This document shows positions 25,810 through 34,001 of a stretch of DNA of 64,000 nt, piece after piece (position 1 is the first letter of the stretch; each line of letters begins with the position of its first letter). The notes below the pieces were generated by a model. The model made no database searches, was not told where the DNA came from, and was given only the letters and a program-made list of their open reading frames with translations. The DNA is taken from NCBI RefSeq assembly GCF_000265465.1, contig NC_018016.1, positions 1,245,501-1,309,500 of the forward strand. Reading direction: 5' to 3'. The position numbers were made by a program, and so were the translations under genes. The stretch comes from Ornithobacterium rhinotracheale DSM 15997 (GTDB lineage Bacteria; Bacteroidota; Bacteroidia; Flavobacteriales; Weeksellaceae).

Positions 25810-27069
25810 TTAATCTTCTTCTTTTAAATCTAAATGAAAAATTTCGTTTATAAACCCAATGGTTTGGTGTGCTTTGTCGGGATTTTCCATCAAATAAGCC
25901 GCAAATTGATTTGTCATTTTTTGGGCTAAACGCAAGCTCAAGCGGTCGCCTTTGGGGCAAATGCTGATTTCCTCTTTTTTGCGAAGTTGTTTCTTTTCGT
26001 ATCGCGCCAAAAACAGCATGCGCTCCTTAAAAGCTTCGATGGCTGGCACAAATTGTCTGCCTTCGATCCATTCTTCAAATTCCCAAAGATTTAGGCGGAT
26101 AATGGTTTCCACTTTAGGCACTTCGGATTCGCGTGCTTTGAGCGTTTCGTTGATGGTTTGCGAGAGCATATCTACATTGATGAGTTCAATGTTTTCTAGC
26201 TCTTTTACAGCGGTATCCACATTGGCTGGAATCGACATGTCGATGACTAGCATTTTCTTGTCGGGCAACATGTCTTTGGTTATTGTCGGTGTTTTAGCTC
26301 CCGTCGCCACGATAAGCACATCGGTATTTTGCAAAGTTTCGGTGAGTTCTTCGACTTTTCGGAATTTAATGTCCAATTTTTGGCTAAGTTTTTCGGCTTT
26401 AGCCAAAGTTCGGTTGATGAGTGTAACTTTGTTGTTTCCCGTGTGTTTTACCAAGTTTTCGCAAGTGTTGCGACCGATTTTTCCTGTTCCGAAAAGCACC
26501 ACATTTTTCTGCTCCAGATTAGGAACATGGTTTAAGATATATTGTACCGCAGCGTAAGAAACCGAAGTGGCTCCGTCGCTGAGCGAAGTTTCGTTTTTAA
26601 TCTGTTTGCTAATTTGCACTGCTGTGTTGATGAAGCGTTCCAGATACGCATTGGAGCAGCCGAGTTTTTTAAAGCGTCTAAAGGCTTTGCGCATTTGTCC
26701 CAAGATTTCAAAATCGCCCAAAATCTGACTTTCCAGCCCAGACGAAACGCGGAACAAATGGTTGAGTGCTTGTTTTCCTTTCTTAATAAAAGTGATTTCT
26801 TCAAAAACGGATAAATCACCGCCCACTTGCTCGCAATACAATTGCATCATAGGCTGGTGCGCCTGAGCGAAGAAATAGATTTCGGTGCGGTTGCAGGTAG
26901 ATAGAATGAAAAAATGCTCCAAACCTATATTTTTGGCTTTTTGAACAAAATCTTTTTCCCATTCCTCGAAAAAAGCGTATTCACCGCGTGTTTTTACATC
27001 GGCTTTTTCATAACTGATGCCAATGACATGAAATTGCTCTAAGGTTTCTTTTTCTTCCAATACACTCAT
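25810..27069 (-). CDS. hemA: Glutamyl-tRNA reductase
   Basis: HemA reduces glutamyl-tRNA to glutamate-1-semialdehyde, the first committed step of C5-pathway tetrapyrrole synthesis. The catalytic Cys59 lies in LSTCNRTEIY; the NADPH-binding Rossmann segment VVLFGTGKIGRNTCENL is near residue 190, and a helical dimerisation domain closes the 419-residue protein. It is the first gene of the haem operon and has a -7 box upstream (TACCTTTG on the minus strand, 27087-27080). hemB and hemL are not in the window. Confidence 0.97.
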   Translation of the reverse strand: MSVLEEKETLEQFHVIGISYEKADVKTRGEYAFFEEWEKDFVQKAKNIGLEHFFILSTCNRTEIYFFAQAHQPMMQLYCEQVGGDLSVFEEITFIKKGKQALNHLFRVSSGLESQILGDFEILGQMRKAFRRFKKLGCSNAYLERFINTAVQISKQIKNETSLSDGATSVSYAAVQYILNHVPNLEQKNVVLFGTGKIGRNTCENLVKHTGNNKVTLINRTLAKAEKLSQKLDIKFRKVEELTETLQNTDVLIVATGAKTPTITKDMLPDKKMLVIDMSIPANVDTAVKELENIELINVDMLSQTINETLKARESEVPKVETIIRLNLWEFEEWIEGRQFVPAIEAFKERMLFLARYEKKQLRKKEEISICPKGDRLSLRLAQKMTNQFAAYLMENPDKAHQTIGFINEIFHLDLKEED

Positions 27070-27175
27070 AAACTCGGCGCAAAGGTACGAAAATTATTAT
27101 GCTAAAAAAAGAAAGAATGTAATGCTGAGATGTAAAACTGAATGCCGAGAAAATCAATTTTAACACAAAACATGC

Positions 27176-27205
27176 TTGCGGTTCCTAAAACTTTTTATAG
27201 CTTTG
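27176..27205 (+). promoter_or_regulatory. Promoter of the (AC)24 transcript
   Basis: TTG (27176-27178), 19-base spacer, TAGCTTTG (27198-27205), followed nine bases later by an ATG. The same layout, including the TTTGCC just after the -7 box, precedes the second (AC)n at 63 kb. Confidence 0.7.
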
Positions 27206-27214
27206 CCCCTGTCT

Positions 27215-27358
<144 letters not shown>

Positions 27359-27462
27359 TATAGTTTGTCTATTTGCTTGTGCAAATGCTTCTTTCCTTTA
27401 TTTAAAAACCAAAAATATTGTTGCTAGCTTGTTGCTAGCTATACTATATTGTATAAAGAGAC

Positions 27463-27506
27463 TAAAGCCAAAGTTCCGTTTAGGAGCTTTGGCTTTATGT
27501 TTTTTT
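27463..27506 (+). terminator. Intrinsic terminator ending the (AC)24 transcript
   Basis: 15-bp stem (27463-27477 with 27483-27497, one G-U pair), 5-base loop, then TG and seven T. With the promoter at 27176-27205 it defines a self-contained transcript of about 290 nt. Confidence 0.88.
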
Positions 27507-27803
27507 ACAAAGAAATGTTTTTGCAGTGCCCCACACTGTAAAATACTTTGTTTTCATATACTCTCGTGGAACGCGCTTCCTAGTAGAATGTTTTTTTTCA
27601 TACTTAATTTTTTTGGTCGAGAGACTAAAAGAGTTATTTAGTAATGTTCGCTATGGGAATAGCCGACAATCGTTTTTAAGTTTTGGCCTTGCTGTGGTAT
27701 GCCCCTAATGCCATGGTAAGGCTTTTTTGTTGAAAGTAGCACAGCTTTACAGCTGTAATCGATATAAATGAGAAGTTCTTTGGGATTTTGTATAGTGCTA
27801 GTG
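27507..27803. other. Non-coding stretch with a second terminator-like hairpin
   Basis: Between the (AC)24 transcript and the left inverted repeat I see no gene. A 15-bp hairpin (27686-27700 with 27708-27722, several G-U pairs) followed by six T looks like another plus-strand terminator, so a short RNA may end here, but no matching promoter was recognised. GGATTTTGTATAGTG at 27783-27797 recurs inverted at 28242-28256. Confidence 0.5.
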
Positions 27804-28160
27804 TCTTCTTTCTTGTTCTTTTGGCTTGACCCAAAAGAACGAAAAAGTCAAGAGCGAAGGCAGCGGTTTGCCTAACGGCACGGGGTTCGCCTCCGCTATT
27901 TGAAAGCTTTGGCTTTCAAGTTCGCTATGGAGGCTCTCCCTAAACCTGCCTTCGCTCACCTACAGCTCGTTGAAGCGAAGCGTTAATGAGCAAGAGCATG
28001 GGCAGTAGGCGGAGTGGAGCGCGTCCGAGGGATGAGCCTAGGGAGAAAGGGAGGCAAGCCCGCGTAGTCCTACGGTACGCAGTAGCCCATTTCACTTGCT
28101 CTTGATTCACATACTCTGCTCTCGCAGACTTTTCAACTTTTTTCATCAAGGAAAAAAGTT
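27804..28160 (+). repeat. Long inverted repeat, left copy
   Basis: About 357 bases that reappear as the reverse complement at 30060-30426, with identical blocks of about 60, 79 and 57 bases. The copy is bounded by its own short palindromes: GTTCTTTTGG/CCCAAAAGAAC at the outer edge and CAACTTTTTTC/GAAAAAAGTTG at the inner edge, with a third (TTGAAAGC/GCTTTCAA) inside. It is markedly more GC-rich than its surroundings. It holds no convincing gene. Confidence 0.93.
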
Positions 28161-28323
28161 GGCTGAAAGAAGAAGTCTGCAAAAGCGGAGTATATGGAGT
28201 AATTGTAAAGAGGGAGGGGAATTAGCCCTGCAAAAAGGAAACACTATACAAAATCCTTGATGATATAGAAAGAAATAAAACGAAATAAAACCATAAAGTT
28301 TAATTTTAAAAAAGTAAAAAAGT

Positions 28324-29988
28324 ATGAAACGAAGTTTTTATCTTCTAGGAATGTTGCTGGTGGGCGGTGTAGCCCTTGCGCAGCAAGATGCAGAGGGGCG
28401 AGTGGGGGTGAATACCACTACCCCAAATGCAAGTTTGGAAGTCTCTCGGAACGATGAGTTGTTTAAGAAGGACGAAACCCAAGCACAAGGGGTAACCTTC
28501 CCAAACTTTAGTACCGAGGAGCGTTCTAAGTTTGAGAATGTTGCCGTGGGCACGATGATTTTTAACACAACCAAGAAATGTTTAGAGATGTATTTTGGGT
28601 TGAAAGGTGGTCGAGCCCATTGGGATTGTATTCCGAATGCGACGAGTGCACAGTCCCAAAATGTGGCGATAGTGCCAGCGGGCTTTGAAGGGACTTATAT
28701 TGCAGGTATTGCGATGAATAGTGCCAATAAAGTAAAGTTTGAGTTGCAAAATAATGGATTTTCTCCCATTAGTAATGTAGATTTTTCTAGCGCCGTGAGC
28801 ATTTCCAATAAAGGAGGGGTGAGTGTTTCTTCTGGGCAGAACTCTAATGTGAGCTTGCAGGCGGGGGCAAAAACCACGCTGAGCTATACGCTTACAGGGA
28901 CACCCCAAGAGGGAGCTTTGGTAGCGAATTTTAATCATTTAGGATTGACGGCAGACCAGCAAATTAGCGTAGGACTTGGTTCAGCTAGGATTAGCAGTAA
29001 GGAGCATTATGTAGTATCTTTGTATTACCAGCCTACTAATACTACTATCCAAGGAAAAATAAACAACGGAGCAGAAAAAGTAACGATAAAAATCCCATAC
29101 ACAGGAGGCAAAGGTTCGTATAATGCCGTAAATGTCAATAATATTACAACGGCACCAGGACAAAACAACGATGTAAATAATTTAAGCCTCTCTATCCCTG
29201 CGGGTAACTTTGGCGTAACTGGTGAGTTAGAGGCAACGATTACGGTGGGGGGTAGCGACCAAGAGTATTTAGTAAAGCAAATGGCACCAGGGGAATCTTA
29301 CGACATAGCGACTTTCCCAATAGATATGAATGGCATGCAGTACAATGTCGTATTAAAAGGTATAGGCGGTATCCCAGATAAGAACTTTAATGTAATGACC
29401 AATGGCGAGTACGAGCATAGATTTATCTATGTGCCTGTAATGGGGCTTGATGGCAAGTTGTGGTTGAATAATAACTTAGGGGCTAATTACGCCAATGTAG
29501 ACCACCCAGCCTTTAACCCAGTGCAGGGGGCTAAGTCATTAAGAGATGAAAATGCTTATGGGTCACACTTCCAGTGGGGTAGAGCAGCCGATGGGCACGA
29601 GCTTACCACTTATACTTCTCCTACCAGTGGTTCTATGACCCACCCAAATATGCAGTGGTACAACATTGACCAATTACAGTCTTACACCAATCCATGTCCT
29701 GCGGGTTACCATGTGCCTACAAAACAGGAATGGAACGCTTATAATAATTTACTTCCAAGTAAAAATGCACAAGCTTGGCAGTCTGATGTGTTGCACCTCA
29801 CTTATGCGGGCGATAAGAACGCTGGAGGATGGAGTCCGAATCCAGGCAGTCCTAGTGGCTGGTACTGGTCCTCTTCTCCGTACGGTAGTTCCGACGCGTG
29901 GTACTTGTACTTCGTTGATAGCGATAGCAGCACCAGCAGTAGCAACTTTCGTTACTGGGGGCGCCCGTTGCGCTGTCGCCAGGATTAG
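28324..29988 (+). CDS. Secreted FISUMP-domain protein with putative variable C terminus
   Basis: A 554-residue protein with a signal peptide (MKRSFYLLGMLLVGGVALAQ). The N-terminal segment (GRVGVNTTTPNASLEVS) is like the start of other flavobacterial surface or tail-fibre-like proteins, including the one at 63430. A beta-sandwich-like middle is followed by a C-terminal FISUMP/DUF1566-like C-type lectin fold (about residues 370-554): LDGKLWLNNNLG, FQWGRAADG, CPAGYHVPTKQEWNAY, YWSSSPYGSSDAW, ending RPLRCRQD. The last about 35 residues are rich in Ser/Asp/Tyr encoded by AGC, GAT, TAC and ACC, as expected if asparagine codons had been mutated at adenines. The gene is bracketed by long inverted repeats and has no clear promoter directly upstream. 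Role is probably surface recognition. Confidence 0.82.
   Translation: MKRSFYLLGMLLVGGVALAQQDAEGRVGVNTTTPNASLEVSRNDELFKKDETQAQGVTFPNFSTEERSKFENVAVGTMIFNTTKKCLEMYFGLKGGRAHWDCIPNATSAQSQNVAIVPAGFEGTYIAGIAMNSANKVKFELQNNGFSPISNVDFSSAVSISNKGGVSVSSGQNSNVSLQAGAKTTLSYTLTGTPQEGALVANFNHLGLTADQQISVGLGSARISSKEHYVVSLYYQPTNTTIQGKINNGAEKVTIKIPYTGGKGSYNAVNVNNITTAPGQNNDVNNLSLSIPAGNFGVTGELEATITVGGSDQEYLVKQMAPGESYDIATFPIDMNGMQYNVVLKGIGGIPDKNFNVMTNGEYEHRFIYVPVMGLDGKLWLNNNLGANYANVDHPAFNPVQGAKSLRDENAYGSHFQWGRAADGHELTTYTSPTSGSMTHPNMQWYNIDQLQSYTNPCPAGYHVPTKQEWNAYNNLLPSKNAQAWQSDVLHLTYAGDKNAGGWSPNPGSPSGWYWSSSPYGSSDAWYLYFVDSDSSTSSSNFRYWGRPLRCRQD
29885..29982 (+). other. Putative diversity-generating variable region (VR) and IMH-like end
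   Basis: Over about 29888-29956 many codons (GAC TAC TAC GTT GAT AGC GAT AGC AGC ACC AGC AGT AGC AAC TAC) differ from AAC or AAT only at adenine positions. An unmutated, GC-rich block, 29957-29982, follows at the very end of the gene, in the place of an initiation-of-mutagenic-homing site. FISUMP/DUF1566 domains are known retroelement targets. No template repeat or reverse transcriptase is in the window. Confidence 0.5.
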
Positions 29989-30002
29989 CGAGGTTTTAAT
30001 TT

Positions 30003-30015
30003 CCCTCTGGGAGGG
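30003..30015 (+). other. Short GC hairpin just after the surface-protein stop codon
   Basis: CCCTC-TGG-GAGGG, 14 bases after the stop. It could be a weak transcript-end structure, or the hairpin often found just downstream of retroelement variable regions. Confidence 0.35.
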
Positions 30016-30059
30016 GGGTGCTTGATAGGGTGTGGTGTTCTTCTTGCGTGTAGTCTTTC

Positions 30060-30426
30060 AACTTTTTTCCTTGATGAAAAAAGTTGCAAAGTCCGCGATA
30101 GCGGAGTATGTGGAGCAAGAGCAAGAGAAATGGGCTACTGCGTACCGTAGGACTACGCGGGCTTGCCTCCCTTTCTCCCTAGGCTTGTCCCTCGGACGCG
30201 CTCCGCTCCGCCTACTGCCCATGCACTTGCTCGGTAACGCTTCGCTTTGTTTGAGCTGGAATGCTTTGGGTGAGTGAAGGCAGGTTTAGGGAGAGCCTCC
30301 ATAGCGAACTTGAAAGCCAAAGCTTTCAAATAGCGGAGGCGAACCCCGTGCCGTAGGCAAACCGCTGCCTTCGCTCTTGACTTTTTCGTTCTTTTGGGTC
30401 AAGCCAAAAGAACAAAGAAAGAAGAA
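30060..30426 (-). repeat. Long inverted repeat, right copy
   Basis: Reverse complement of 27804-28160, with the main divergence in a 30-base patch (30240-30275). Together they enclose a 1.9-kb segment (28161-30059) that carries the surface-protein gene. The copies share small terminal palindromes. Confidence 0.93.
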
Positions 30427-30467
30427 GCCTGCAAAGGCACATATACAAAGACTTTGCAGGCTTTTTT
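30426..30467 (+). terminator. Intrinsic terminator beyond the right inverted repeat
   Basis: AGCCTGCAAAG pairs with CTTTGCAGGCT around a 15-base loop; six T follow. It insulates the DUF4469 gene from the cassette. Confidence 0.75.
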
Positions 30468-30559
30468 GTTCCCTTATGGGAAAGGTGGGGAATTAACCCC
30501 ATAAAAAGAAGCATTACAAATAAGAATATAAATCATAAATATAAATAAACAATATAAAT

Positions 30560-31279
30560 ATGAACAACTTAAAAGCATGGCTTCGTCCTAATCTTTTAAC
30601 CAAAGACGATAAGGCAGATTTTATCGCCGTTCCACTGATGAACGGGAGCCTTGGGCTTAAAGAAGTGATAGAAGCCTTACAAAAAGAGGGTATGGAAATT
30701 CAGACCGAGACCGCTGTAGACATCATCACACGCTTTAACCGAAAAGCCTCGGAATTGGTGCTGAATGGGTATAGCGTAAACACAGGTTTGGTATACATGC
30801 GCCCTGCCATCAAAGGGGTGTTCTATGACAAGTCTTTTGACAAAGAAAAGCACTCGGTGTATGTGAATGTAAACCAAGGCTTAGAGCTTAGAAAAGCCAG
30901 TGAAGATACCAAGGTAGAAATACTAGGGGAACAAGCCAGCCCGATGAGCTTATTCAGCATTACCGACAAGGCAACAGGCAAGAGCGATGGCACGCTCACC
31001 AAAGGGAAAAACGCCGAAATCAAAGGCACATACCTCAAAATTGCAGGCGAAGACCCTAAGAATGGAGTAACCTTTAAAAACGTAGACAATCAAAAGGAAA
31101 CCAAGCTCCCTGCCGAGAATGTGGTGCTCAACGAGCCATCAAGGTTGTTGATTTTGGTACCCGCAGATTTAGCTAATGGCAATTATGAGCTGCGCGTAAC
31201 CACGCAGTTTAGCAGTGGGAGCACTTTACTTAAAGAGCCTAGAACCGAAACGCTGAACATTCCTATCGTGATAGGCTAA
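30560..31279 (+). CDS. HU-like DNA-binding protein with DUF4469 domain
   Basis: A 239-residue protein with an N-terminal HU/IHF-like domain (about residues 10-110: NGSLGLKEVIEALQKEGMEIQ and LVLNGYSVNTGLVYMRPAIKG) of the Bacteroidota-specific type, and a C-terminal DUF4469 Ig-like domain (about 130-235). The family is cytoplasmic (no signal peptide) and thought to bind DNA, but its targets are not known. The gene is monocistronic and has a strong terminator 40 bases after its stop. It lies next to the inverted-repeat cassette; a role there is speculation. Confidence 0.87.
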   Translation: MNNLKAWLRPNLLTKDDKADFIAVPLMNGSLGLKEVIEALQKEGMEIQTETAVDIITRFNRKASELVLNGYSVNTGLVYMRPAIKGVFYDKSFDKEKHSVYVNVNQGLELRKASEDTKVEILGEQASPMSLFSITDKATGKSDGTLTKGKNAEIKGTYLKIAGEDPKNGVTFKNVDNQKETKLPAENVVLNEPSRLLILVPADLANGNYELRVTTQFSSGSTLLKEPRTETLNIPIVIG

Positions 31280-31316
31280 GCAATTGCCTTGCAAGGACTA
31301 TATCACATATTATTGC

Positions 31317-31352
31317 AAAAGGGGGCTTTGTCGTGCGACAAAGCCCCCTTTT
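31317..31352 (+). terminator. Strong terminator after the DUF4469 gene
   Basis: 17-bp perfect stem (arm AAAAGGGGGCTTTGTCG) with a 2-base loop TG and T-rich tail. Confidence 0.88.
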
Positions 31353-31534
31353 GTTTAGGCTCAAAGTTCGTCTTTGTGCTACGACAAAGAGAGGCGGTGG
31401 AAATAAGTGCTGTTTGTGATTAGCTTTTAAGGTATATGCAAAAACTTCTAGCTAAAATTCTTCTAGATTCTAGCAAAATCTAGAAGAATCAAGAAGAATG
31501 CGGTGTGCGTAGTCCTACTATTAAAAAACTAAAC

Positions 31535-31542
31535 TATCTTTG
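31535..31542 (+). promoter_or_regulatory. -7 box for the DUF4230 gene
   Basis: TATCTTTG, 21 bases before the ATG at 31564. This rules out the in-frame TTG at 31540 as the start codon. No TTG -33 box is visible. Confidence 0.55.
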
Positions 31543-31563
31543 CTAAACAAAATAGAGGATAAG

Positions 31564-32166
31564 ATGAAATACTTAAAATACTTAGGCTTGCTGGTGCTGG
31601 GGGCGTTGCTCACTTTTTTTGTGATGAAAGCCACGCAAAAAGACCATGCGCAAGAGGCGTCTTCTACGATTGCCTATGGCATTCAGCGATTGAATAAAAT
31701 GGTGGTAGCGGAGCAAACTTATGCCAACTTTTATTCGCACAAAAGCAAGAGTAGCTATTTGGGGAATTTAATCTCGTTTGACAAGTCTTTGCTTCTAAAA
31801 GTGGAAGTGAAAGCGCAGGCGTCTTATGATTTGTCTAAAATGCAAGTGAAGCTAGATCCTGCCAACCAAACGATTTATATCCAGAAAATTCCGCCTTTGC
31901 AGATTGAAATGTATCCCGATGTGGAGTTTTTTGAAATGAGCCAAAGCAAAATGAATGCCTTTAGCAAAGACGAACTAAACGCTATTAAACGCCGCGCGGT
32001 GGCAGAAGTGGAGAAGACTATCGACCAAACGAGTTTGCGAAAAGAGGCACACGAGCAGCTGCTACAAAATCTAGAAGAAATTTATCTTTTAGCCAAAATT
32101 TACCATTGGAAAATTGTAGATGAAACCGAATTTGCCGAGGAGATGAAAAATCGTATTCCGATTTAA
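31564..32166 (+). CDS. DUF4230 domain-containing membrane-anchored protein
   Basis: A 200-residue protein with one N-terminal transmembrane helix (residues 5-22, LKYLGLLVLGALLTFFVM) and a DUF4230 domain covering most of the rest (LNKMVVAEQTYANF, LLLKVEVKAQASYDLSKM, then YIQKIPPLQIEMYPDVEF). Families with this domain are small anchored proteins of unknown function in Bacteroidota and Firmicutes. The start at 31564 is chosen because an upstream in-frame TTG falls inside the promoter. A terminator follows the stop. Confidence 0.87.
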   Translation: MKYLKYLGLLVLGALLTFFVMKATQKDHAQEASSTIAYGIQRLNKMVVAEQTYANFYSHKSKSSYLGNLISFDKSLLLKVEVKAQASYDLSKMQVKLDPANQTIYIQKIPPLQIEMYPDVEFFEMSQSKMNAFSKDELNAIKRRAVAEVEKTIDQTSLRKEAHEQLLQNLEEIYLLAKIYHWKIVDETEFAEEMKNRIPI

Positions 32167-32184
32167 TTTTTAAGGCTAAAAACA

Positions 32185-32218
32185 AAAAATCCCTTTCTTG
32201 TAAGAAAGGGATTTTTTT
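32185..32218. terminator. Bidirectional terminator between DUF4230 and thioredoxin genes
   Basis: AATCCCTTTCTT with its complement AAGAAAGGGATT, flanked by A and T tracts. Confidence 0.85.
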
Positions 32219-32235
32219 ATGCTTTAATCGAAGGA

Positions 32236-32739
32236 TTATAATTTTACTTCATCGATGGATTTAGCATAATATTGTTTGATTTTTCCATCTTCGTCAAGCA
32301 CCATGTATCGTGGAATCCAATCGAGCTCAATGTATTGGGTAAAAGCAGATTCGGTGCCTTTGCCCCAGCCGCCAGACATTAAGATGAAATCACCTTTTAA
32401 ATTGTGTGGCAATACATATTTTTCGATTCCATTTTTCCATGCTTCCTCGCTTTTATCTACGGAGACAAAAAGGTAATTGATGTCTGGGTGATCTGCTTGA
32501 AATTTAGTCATCTCAGGCATTGCTTTTACACAATCGCCACACCATGAAGCCCACACTTCTACCAAAGTGATTTTGCCTTTTTGTGCATTCAAAACCTCGC
32601 CAAATGTAGTTTCGGCTCCGCTAGTGAGTTCTGTTACACTTTGGTTTAGGACTTCTTGCGAAAATTCCGTTTTTTCGGTTTTTTTAGAACACGACACAAT
32701 TCCTAAAGCTGCTAAACAAAGCAATACGATTTTTTTCAT
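32236..32739 (-). CDS. Thioredoxin-fold lipoprotein (TlpA-like)
   Basis: A 167-residue protein with a lipobox (IVSC, Cys17) and a thioredoxin fold whose active site is W-C-G-D-C (Cys67, Cys70), with the cis-Pro region at LDWIPRYMV. The W-C-G-D-C active site is unusual compared with WCGPC and would alter redox potential. It would face the periplasm, reducing or shuffling disulfides. It is monocistronic and convergent with the DUF4230 gene. Confidence 0.9.
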   Translation of the reverse strand: MKKIVLLCLAALGIVSCSKKTEKTEFSQEVLNQSVTELTSGAETTFGEVLNAQKGKITLVEVWASWCGDCVKAMPEMTKFQADHPDINYLFVSVDKSEEAWKNGIEKYVLPHNLKGDFILMSGGWGKGTESAFTQYIELDWIPRYMVLDEDGKIKQYYAKSIDEVKL

Positions 32740-32780
32740 ATAATGATAATTTAATGCCCAAATATAATGATTTTTTTGAA

Positions 32781-34001
32781 TTAGGCTTTTTCTCGTTTTT
32801 TCAAACTCTCTTGTTCAATAAGGTAAATTCGTTTAAAGGTTAAAGCCGCTAGGATTAGATAGAAAATACAGAGCAACCATAGATAAACAAATTCCTTTTG
32901 CATAAGGTTGATGTCTGCCCCCATCTGCGTGATGGCTACAAAGCCTTTTGCCCCCAATGTGGTAGGCACTAGGTTTGAAAGCCCCTCGATGTACCAAGGG
33001 ATTGCATCCGTAGGCCAAGAGAAACCTGTAACGAGCAAGGCGGGAATCGAGGTAAACATAATGGCTAAAATGGCATCTTCTCTTTTTCTAAAGAAATTCA
33101 GCAAAAATAAACCAAGGTACACCACCGAAAGCAAAAATGGAATCATATACACCACGACTTCCAATAAGTTTCCACGCATTGGGATGTGGAAATATGGCAT
33201 CACAAATCCTACCATGTACACCAAAATACAAAGGCTGATGATGAGGTAAGTTGTGGCTTTTCCCATGACGATTGGTAGCATTCCAAAAGTGTGATTGGCG
33301 TTTGGGTATAGTTTTACCATCTTGTGGTTTTCGCGCATGGTTCCGCCAAGGATTCCGATGGCTTGCAACATCGTGGTTTGGAAGATGATTACCAATACTA
33401 CGGGAATCAAAAATGTGCCATATCCTGCGTTGGCGTTATATAAGTTTACGGCACTTCCCGTAAGTGGTGCTCGCTCTATTTGTGCCACTTTGGGTAAATT
33501 CCCTTTGGCTTCAATCTTCTTGATTTCAACACCTGCCCCCATGTAGGCTACCGCATATTTGGCAGCGGTGAGCACTTGCTTATAATACAAAATATAAGCC
33601 CCATCGGTGTACACAGAAATTGTGGGCTGTTGAGATTTCTGAAGATTTTTTGAGAAATTCTCTGGAACCACGATAATTCCTCGTACTTTTTCTTCTTCAA
33701 AGGCTTTTACCGCCTCTGGGAATTGGGCGTAATTGTGATTCATGCTCACTTGTTCGGTTTCGTCCATCATTCGGATAAATTGTCGGCTATATGCAGTGTT
33801 GTCTAAATCTACATAAGCCACCGGAAGCTCTGTTAAAACCTCGTCTGAGTAAACATAAGCATACAAGAAAGATACGACGGTGCTCACCAAGATGAATGAA
33901 AACAATACAGCAACATCTGAGAAGATGTTTTTAAACTCTCTCATCATTGCGTAGTAAAAGTTTCCAGCATCAAGGTGTATTCTGTTGATAAACCTATTCA
34001 T
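32781..34001 (-). CDS. ABC-2 type transporter permease (second permease)
   Basis: A 406-residue membrane protein with the ABC-2 permease layout: one N-terminal helix, a large periplasmic domain (about residues 45-170), and five C-terminal helices. VRGIIVVPENFSKNL and FSWPTDAIPW are typical of the YhhJ/YbhR-like subgroup. It is the last gene of a TetR-TolC-HlyD-permease-permease operon and overlaps the preceding permease by 8 bases, so the two likely form a heterodimer. No ATP-binding protein gene is adjacent; see findings. Confidence 0.92.
   Translation of the reverse strand: MNRFINRIHLDAGNFYYAMMREFKNIFSDVAVLFSFILVSTVVSFLYAYVYSDEVLTELPVAYVDLDNTAYSRQFIRMMDETEQVSMNHNYAQFPEAVKAFEEEKVRGIIVVPENFSKNLQKSQQPTISVYTDGAYILYYKQVLTAAKYAVAYMGAGVEIKKIEAKGNLPKVAQIERAPLTGSAVNLYNANAGYGTFLIPVVLVIIFQTTMLQAIGILGGTMRENHKMVKLYPNANHTFGMLPIVMGKATTYLIISLCILVYMVGFVMPYFHIPMRGNLLEVVVYMIPFLLSVVYLGLFLLNFFRKREDAILAIMFTSIPALLVTGFSWPTDAIPWYIEGLSNLVPTTLGAKGFVAITQMGADINLMQKEFVYLWLLCIFYLILAALTFKRIYLIEQESLKKREKA

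Noticed and set aside
27940-28182. 80-residue frame in the left long repeat, similar to an 81-residue frame in the right copy (30032-30277)
   Set aside because: Within the shared part nearly all differences between the copies change the amino acid, which is not the pattern of a conserved protein. The similarity is explained by the DNA repeat.
28161-30059. Complete diversity-generating retroelement in the window
   Set aside because: No reverse transcriptase, accessory protein or template repeat was found; only a candidate target region is present.
27804-30426. Insertion sequence
   Set aside because: The inverted repeats enclose a surface-protein gene, not a transposase, and are far longer than insertion-sequence ends.
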